64,000 nucleotides of DNA from Spirodela intermedia (lineage: Eukaryota > Streptophyta > Magnoliopsida > Alismatales > Araceae): assembly GCA_902729315.2 (NCBI GenBank), contig LR746278.1:2861501-2925500 (forward strand), written 5' to 3'. A program made the translations under genes and the position numbers. Shown here one piece after another: positions 58,126-64,000 of this stretch; position 1 is the stretch's first letter, and the number at the start of each line of letters is the position of its first letter. Under the pieces are notes generated by a model. The model did no database searches. It was not told the origin of the DNA and was given only the letters and a program-made list of their open reading frames with translations.

Positions 58126-58787
58126 CTAATGCAGAGGGAGACGGAGGGGACGATGGGAGAGGAGGGGAGGCTCTCCCTCAGAGTTCCTTCTGGCCATGGA
58201 TAGGAGGGAGAAGAGGGAAACGCATTTAAAGGGCAACCCCTCCTTGCCGTTGCAGCCCCACGTTGTGGGGAGGAAGGTAGTACGGTTACCTATTTCTGGA
58301 CCCCAACGCATCAAGGAGGAGATTGCTGCTGATTTCTTGGCATCACCAACTATCTCTCTCTTCTCATATTTTCCATATTTTAAACTTGCGTAATTATGCA
58401 TATTATATATAGATAAATATCTAAAAATAAATTACCTTGCTGTTCTACTAAGTTGATGTATATTTTAAGGTAAAAAATAATAGGCGGAAAACCTACGTCT
58501 ACGCAATTATGATGTACTATGGATTATTTTGAGAATTTATTTTATTGAAAGAGAGCTGGTCCTGGTAGGTAGGAGCAAGCGTTGACTGGATCATCTGAAA
58601 AAGAGTAGTATTGACAGCCAAAGTTAGGCTAAGTAAACCCGCGAGTGGAGTCGTATAATTATTATTCATTATTCAAAATATAGGGCTATTATTTAGCGCC
58701 CGTCATTTTGAATCTCTTTTTTTTTATTAATTAATGCCCTAAAAGAGAACACTATTTACATTTATAACGGGCGTCAAAAAGCTTCAG
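58126..58787. other. Spacer between the coiled-coil gene and tRNA-Ala
   Basis: Upstream region of the coiled-coil gene, then AT-rich DNA from 58.38 to 58.78 kb. A run of five A at 58776-58780 is the Pol III terminator of the minus-strand tRNA. No gene is seen. Confidence 0.6.
58776..58780 (-). terminator. RNA polymerase III terminator of tRNA-Ala
   Basis: TTTTT on the tRNA strand, 7 nt after the last tRNA base. Confidence 0.8.
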
Positions 58788-58860
58788 TGGAGATGCGGGG
58801 TATCGATCCCCGTACTTCTCGCATGCTAAGCGAGCGCTCTACCATCTGAGCTACATCCCC
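58788..58860 (-). tRNA. tRNA-Ala (anticodon AGC)
   Basis: 73 nt, no intron. On the minus strand it begins GGGGATGTAGCTCAGATGG and ends with CATCTCCA. The acceptor stem GGGGATG pairs with CATCTCC, ending in discriminator A. The anticodon loop reads CTTAGCATG with AGC at the centre. The T arm has CGGGGATCGATACCCCG, a normal 5-bp stem around the loop with GATCGATAC as B box. A G3:U70 identity pair, required for alanine charging, is present (G at position 3 opposite T). Just upstream on the same strand are CAA motifs (ATCAAACCACATC), usual in plant tRNA promoters. Confidence 0.97.
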
Positions 58861-58897
58861 GATGTGGTTTGATGTAAACAAGTAATTTGGAAACATT

Positions 58898-60629
58898 TTA
58901 TTGATTGACATCGAAGAATACACGAGCGCGGGCAACGGCCAGCAGCGGCTTAGCCTTGGGCATCGTCATCCCGTAGACCTCCGTCGTGTCGATGTCCTCC
59001 GGGAGAAGCCCCTCGGGGGGGAACCAGTCGAAGCACTGGAAGAGGGTGGCCAGCGCCATGAGGACGAAGACCACCCCCAGCGGCGCTCCGGGGCACTTGC
59101 GCTTGCCGGCGCTGAAGGGAAGTATCTTGAAGTCGGGTCCGTGGCTGATTTCCACGCGGCCGCCATCCGCCGCGGTGGGGAGGTGGCGCTCCGGCAGGAA
59201 CTCGTCGACGTCCTCCCAGAGGCGAGGGTTCCTGCCGAGGGCGTAGGTGTTGATGAAGACCCTCGTTCCGGCGGGGACGTCGTAGTTGAGGAGCTTCGTG
59301 GGGCGGGTGGACTCGTGGGGAATGAGGAAGGGCCCCGCAGGGTGCATGCGGAAGGTCTCGCGGACGACGCAGCGGAGGTAGCTCAGGCCGGCGAGGTCGG
59401 TTTCCGCCACTGGCCTGCCCCTCCCCACGACGGCATCGAGCTCCTCCTGCACCTTCCGGAGGACCCGGGGGTTGCGGATGACCTCTGCCATCGCCCACTC
59501 GTTCGTCACCGAGGATGTGTCCGTGGCCGCCGCTATCATGTCCTGCTTCCACCATTTTCAGTTCAATCCTTGTTCAGAAGGAGAAGAAGAAAAGACCCTA
59601 GAAGAAGAAGAAACACTTGAAGAAGTAAAAGAAACCCTAGTAGTAGAAGAAGAAGAGAGAGCGTCGTCGAGATCGTCGAAGAAGAAGAAGAGAAACCCTA
59701 GCACAGACCTGAATCAAGGCTTTGATCTCGACGTCGTCGAGATGGTCCTTCCCGTCCTCGCCGGGAAGAGAGAGCAGAACGTCGACAAAATCCATCTCCC
59801 CACAGGAGGGCGCTGCTCCTTGCAGGCTCATCTCTCTGGCCTTCTTCTTGTGCTGGTCGATGATCCTAGAGTGGAAGTCGTCGATCCTCCTCTCCACCTC
59901 CCTCATCTTCCTCTCGCAGCCGAAGGGGTCGACCCACCTCCAAGCCGGCAGGTAGTCGCCGAGGTAGATCATCCCCAGCAGCCGGAACATCTCGTGGGTG
60001 ATCTCCATGAACTCCAGCGCCTCCTCCTCCGCGCCCACCGACTCCCCCCCGAAGAGCTGCTTCCCCAGTAGCATCCTCGTCACGTTGTTCATCGAGAACG
60101 CCGCCAGCACCTCTCTCAGGTTCACCGCCTCCCCCGCCGCCGCCCTCCGCCGCACCTCCGCCACCAGGTGCCGTGCCTCCGCCGCCCGGTGGCCGGCGAA
60201 GGCGTCCAGCCGTCGAGTGGTCAGCAGGTGCTCCATGCAGATCCGCCGCATCCTCTTCCACTTCGGGCCCAACGGCGCCAGCGCCACGTCGCCGCAGCCG
60301 TAGGCCAGGTGGACGGCGGCGAGGGTCCTCGGCCGAGAGGCGAATGCGTCGTCCTGCCTGAGGAGGATCTCGCGGATGACCTCCGGGTCGTCGGTGGTGA
60401 TGGCGTCGACGCCGCCTAAGCGGAGGTAGACCAGCGGGCCGTAGGCTGCGCTATAGGCGGCGAGGTCCTTGTGGGGGAGGGAACTCAGCTGGAGGAGATT
60501 CCCCACCACCGGCCACCGCCGGGGACCTGGCGGGAGGTTCAGTCCCCGCCTCGTCCACCTCCAGATAACCAGGACGGTGGCGACCAGGACGCCGACAGAG
60601 GTGAGAACCCATGCGAGGGCCATTACCAT
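58898..60629 (-). CDS. CYP703A: Cytochrome P450 CYP703A (in-chain fatty acid hydroxylase, pollen wall)
   Basis: ER haem mono-oxygenase. CYP703A2 and its rice counterpart hydroxylate lauric acid in the tapetum to make sporopollenin precursors; normally single-copy in land plants. Two exons, 60629-59709 and 59542-58898, giving 521 aa. Motifs: N-terminal anchor then LPPGPRRWPVVGNLLQL; the family hallmark RQDDAFASRPRTLAAVHLAYG; SMNNVTRMLLGKQLF; I-helix DMIAAATDTSSVTNEWA (308-324); ETFRMHPAG with ExxR at 369-372; haem loop FSAGKRKCPG with Cys457; and YGMTMPKAKPL near the end. The start could be 60629 (MVM) or 60623. The intron (59543-59708) is rich in GAAGAAG and AAACCCTAG segments. The stop is 37 bp from the tRNA and the start only 277 bp from the topoisomerase II stop, so its promoter is short. 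Confidence 0.96.
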
Positions 60630-60906
60630 GGGCGGAGCTTGCAGTAACTGGGAAGCACAGCGCTGCGGAAGAATAAGAACACATTGACTGATGGGGGTTG
60701 GCCAGGCACGCTCACCTCGCCACCGGCCTGGGAGTGGTAGGTGGACCACCCTCTTTCCATGGCCGACCTGCCTTAAGGCTGACCAATGCCATGAGAGACT
60801 AATACGACGCTAGAAGGAGAATCCACTGAGCTAATACTTACTAGTTAGTTCGGTGAGTGGATGAAGGTGAGACAAGGATTTTACTTTATGTATGTAGGGT
60901 TTTTGC
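60630..60906 (-). promoter_or_regulatory. Compact region between topoisomerase II and CYP703A
   Basis: Only 277 bp hold the TOP2 3' UTR and the whole proximal CYP703A promoter, since both genes run leftward. No convincing TATA box; ACATACATAAAGTA (around 60885) is the nearest candidate. A 45-codon uORF starts at 60760 and ends at 60623, overlapping the main start. Confidence 0.45.
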
Positions 60907-63900
60907 TCAGTCGTCGTTTTCGTGGAAGTCTGAGTCGTCGTCGGCGTGATCCTCCTCGCTCTCGGACTCGGAGATGACCACGTACTTCTTCGTCGGCGCC
61001 CGGTTCGCCCTCTGCGGCCGGGCCCTGGCCGGCGGCGCCTCCTCTGGGCTGCTGCTCGGTGAGGCTCCGCTATCCTCACTTGCAGAGTTGGTGCCAGATG
61101 TCCTCTCCAGGATCGAGCCGCTCTTTTTGTTGAATGGGGACGGCCGAATCTTCCTCACCTTCTTCTCGGGGGACGCCTTGGCATTTTCCGCCGGCTTCAG
61201 GACGTCGGTGATGAGCTTGTTGCCGCCCGGCGGTCGGCCTCTCCTCGCCGCTGTCGCGGCGGCGGTGGGGGCCTTAGTGGTCTGAGCTGTTGGCTTTTTC
61301 CCTGCTCCGGCGCCCTTCCTTCCTCTGCCGGCGGGGCGGGTTTCTTCCATCCCGAAGTCCTCGTCATCGTCGTCGTCGTCCTCCACCTCGTCTTTCAATC
61401 CTTCTTCGTCGTCGGGAATCTCGGTGAGCCTGGGAAGAGAGCTTCCCACCGCCGCCCGCCCCGGCAGCTGCCTCTTGGCGGGTTCCTCCTGACGACTGCC
61501 CTCTGTCTCCATGGCTGCAAGTTCTTGGAGAAGTCATCAGCCTGAAGATAACGCGAGCACCGGAGTATAAAACCAAACTAAGGGAATTAACCTAATTCTT
61601 CTTGCGGAGAGTTAATATCATAGCGAGCCAGACGCTCCTTGAGTTCGAGGATGTCATCGTCGTCGTTATCGTCTTCATCGTTCTTCGCCTGAGGGCGCTG
61701 CAGCCATCGAGATACTTAGTTTGGGATTAAAGTAGTCCTAAGATTATGGAACAATCGACCTCAGGATTTACCTTTGAAGAGGCTTTCTTCGGCGCGCCTC
61801 TCGGCTTCGTTGCTTTTGGAAGATTTCCTGAAACGAGAACGCGAGCCGACATAAAAATTAGATCATATAAAACTAGTAAATTTGAAATTAGCCTGAAGAT
61901 AATCTTTTCGAATTAACTGCAATCCTATATCAGGTAAATCTAAGACAAACGGATCATTTAAGCTATGACGATCAACTGAAAATAAAAATAATTTTCAGAA
62001 AAAATCGCGAGCATATTATTATTAATTCATGAAACTTATTTAGAACTGAAATTCCGTATGATTAGCCGAATCCGCCCCAATGTTTCCAACATATTTACGC
62101 TTATTAGTCATCGATGTTCACCCTAAGAAGTAGATAAGTTAGCCTACCAAACTCAGTTATGATTTCCACTTAAAGTACATAAGTTACCGGTACTTGCTTC
62201 AGAAGAAGCGGCGGGGAGACAACGTGAAGCTTGAAATTATTACCGACCAGTACAGGAAAGAAAATTGAGAGTTGATTACCTGCAGATTCGGCGGTGACGT
62301 TCTTCTTCCTTTGCTTTGTTTGAACCTTCGTGGAGATATGACGAGCACCCTTGCGGTCCTTGAGTTTAACCGTTTCTAGTTCCTCTTCTCTCTCCTGCAG
62401 ACAAGGGAAGGTGTTATTTACAGAAAGATCAGACATTAACTGTGAAGTGGAGGGGCGCCACCTTCTCGAAAGCATCAAGCGCTTCCGCGAAAGCGTCGAG
62501 ATCTTTCAACCAGAGGGATTTGGTAGTGGACGCTTTGAGTTCTTCTATCTCGAACTCCAGTTTTGCCCTTTGCCCAAGGAGCTTCTCAACCATTTCAGAT
62601 GTGAAGGATTCAACCGGAACAGAGAGCAGGTAGGCATAACCCTTCCGTAGATCAGTACTTTCCCCCTCATCCTCTTCACCTTCATCAGTTGCGACTGCAT
62701 CGGGGTTCTTCGGTTTGTTTAGCATGGGAGTAAAGCCTTTCTGCTGCAGCTCAAGCAAAAGTTCAGCGATCTTCCGCTTAAACACCTTTATGTCGCCGTT
62801 CACCACACCAAGGATGAACCTGACTCTATTATCTAGCTTTAAGAGATCCGTTCCGAGCATGGCCAACAAAGCTGCCTGCAAGATCCTCATTAAAGTCAGA
62901 AAATTACGTCTGGCGTCTCGTCTCGTTTCCTGCTGTGACATAAGCTAGAACGAATGGCACGGTCCTCACCTTTCTTTTCTCGTAGAAAACCAATCGTAAC
63001 TGGAAAAATTCGTAGAGGACTGCAGGAAAGTTTAAATCGTCAAAATTTACATGTTTATGAACGGTAGCTAATTGGAATGACATAACAGCAACTTACTCTG
63101 TTCCGCATCATCGTATTTCTTTATTGTGCCGTTTGCATCGAAGAGATGCATGTTGCTCGTGCTGATGGTAGTGGTAAGTTTAAATCTCTTCAGGAGGCCC
63201 TCCTGTCTTGCAGCGTTCAAATTCTCTTCTGTTAAATATACTTCGAAATTTACAGTTCTGTCATCACTGTATTGCCTATAGTCCTGAAAAATTAAGAAAT
63301 CACCATGTTTGCGAAATCAGTTAACTCCAAGGTTAAGAATCGAACTGGATTAACTCATGACAACTTACCTTGATAAAAGGTTCTTTTATCTTATCATTTC
63401 CCGTAATTAACGACTCTAGAAACTCTTTGTAGTCCTGTGTCCAACGACGAACTGGGAGTTCTATAATCCTCAATGTAGTAGCGTCGACTTCTTCAATTAT
63501 ACCGCTGATAGTATATGTTACTCCAGCCTCTTTTGTGGATGTCCTTTCAATCGAACCCTGATTTTCCCGAAAAACGCTCTTAGACAAGGTTTTTTAGCCC
63601 GAAAATAAGACTCTAGATGATTTAAGGGAGCAGTTTACTTGCCTGAAAACCTTTGTACCATGGTATCATGGGCTGCATTTGTTCTTCATTTAGCAGCCGT
63701 CTGAGGTTGGCTATTATATCTCGAGGGTTAAAGTTTGGTACGAAGGAGCTCCAACCTGTTCCAATGCCTTCACTTCCATTTACAAGGACCATTGGGATGA
63801 TGGGCATGTACCTGAAGAACAAATCCCAGGGTAAATGTCACAATCCCAGGAACTTAAAGTTGATTTGTCCTGCAACTAACTTACCAATTCGGCTCAATAG

Positions 63901-64000
63901 ATTGGCCATCTTCGTTCAGATAGTCCAGAAGGTGATCATCATCTTTGTGAAATATAAATCTTGTTACTGACGATAAACGAGTATGAATGTATCTAGAATG
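60907..64000 (-). CDS. TOP2: DNA topoisomerase II, C-terminal part (5' end outside window)
   Basis: Type IIA topoisomerase that passes one DNA duplex through another; nuclear. Partial: exon at >64000-63885, then 63811-63643, 63557-63369, 63283-63097, 63019-62970, 62875-62462, 62394-62280, 61827-61772, 61697-61592 and 61514-60907, all in phase, about 669 residues. The active-site tyrosine lies in SRYIHT at 63991-63989, nine bases from the window edge. Then come DYLNEDGQ, YMPIIPMVLVNGSEGIGTGWS, NPRDIIANLRRLL, the winged-helix/tower and coiled-coil segments (YEFFQLRLVFYEKRK) and a DKVVNG-like RVRFILGVVNGDI. The last exon codes a basic/acidic, disordered C-terminal domain (EDDDDDDEDFGMEE; RPQRANRAPTKKYVVISESE) ending DSDFHENDD. 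Intron 63642-63558 uses a GC donor, CAG|GCAAGT. Identity is certain; ATPase and Toprim domains lie beyond the window. Confidence 0.97.

Noticed and set aside
57952-58229. Frames through the GAA repeat (poly-Lys or poly-Glu)
   Set aside because: They exist only because a trinucleotide repeat is open in every frame without a stop; they are antisense to the coiled-coil gene start.

Overview
This is a plant nuclear chromosome segment. The evidence is spliced genes with short GT-AG and GC-AG introns, a nuclear tRNA-Ala(AGC), plant-only families (CIN-type TCP with a miR319 site, PINOID kinase, DEG5 protease, PPR proteins, CYP703A, land-plant GPAT), and many long (GA)n/(CT)n tracts. GC-rich coding exons set in AT-rich introns and spacers suggest a monocot or another early-diverging angiosperm. 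The species cannot be named from the sequence. Nothing viral, bacterial, or of CRISPR or toxin type was seen, and no intact transposon.

Layout. 0.75-3.8 kb (-): peroxisomal glycolate oxidase (11 exons). 5.5-9.1 kb (+): sugar-phosphate/phosphate translocator-like carrier, divergent from the oxidase. 9.7-12.8 kb (+): plastid lumen protease DEG5. 14.0-15.3 kb (+): AUF-type F-box protein. 17.9-19.3 kb (-): TCP2/TCP24-like transcription factor with a miR319 target site. 22.1-26.9 kb (+): peroxisomal polyamine oxidase (PAO2/3 type) with upstream ORFs. 28.2-32.6 kb (+): P-class PPR protein resembling At3g59040. 33.5-35.3 kb (-): intronless PLS-class PPR with an E domain. 36.1-38.6 kb (-): MATE/DTX transporter. 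39.7-41.3 kb (+): membrane GPAT. 41.3-46.9 kb: AT-rich spacer. 46.9-49.4 kb (+): intronless P-class PPR protein. 51.7-53.3 kb (+): PINOID-like AGC kinase. 53.3-56.9 kb: spacer. 56.9-58.0 kb (-): coiled-coil protein of unknown role. 58.8 kb (-): tRNA-Ala(AGC). 58.9-60.6 kb (-): CYP703A P450. 60.9 kb to the window edge (-): 3' half of DNA topoisomerase II.

The genes do not form one pathway; this is ordinary dispersed plant gene order. Several touch shared themes: two peroxisomal H2O2-producing oxidases (glycolate oxidase and PAO, both with PTS1-like tails), auxin signalling (PINOID, AUF F-box), and acyl-lipid/pollen-wall chemistry (CYP703A, GPAT).

The most notable finding is splicing. Of about 59 introns I could place by reading frame and family alignment, five need a GC-AG donor, all 85-104 bp long, two of them in PAO. 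The glycolate oxidase model built with its GC-AG intron puts every known active-site residue at its spinach number. Other points of interest are a tRNA gene 37 bp past the CYP703A stop, overlapping uORFs ahead of PAO and CYP703A, and two small orphan ORFs with TATA-like elements.

Exon borders were derived by hand from splice motifs, phase and remembered family sequence. No alignment or transcript data were available.
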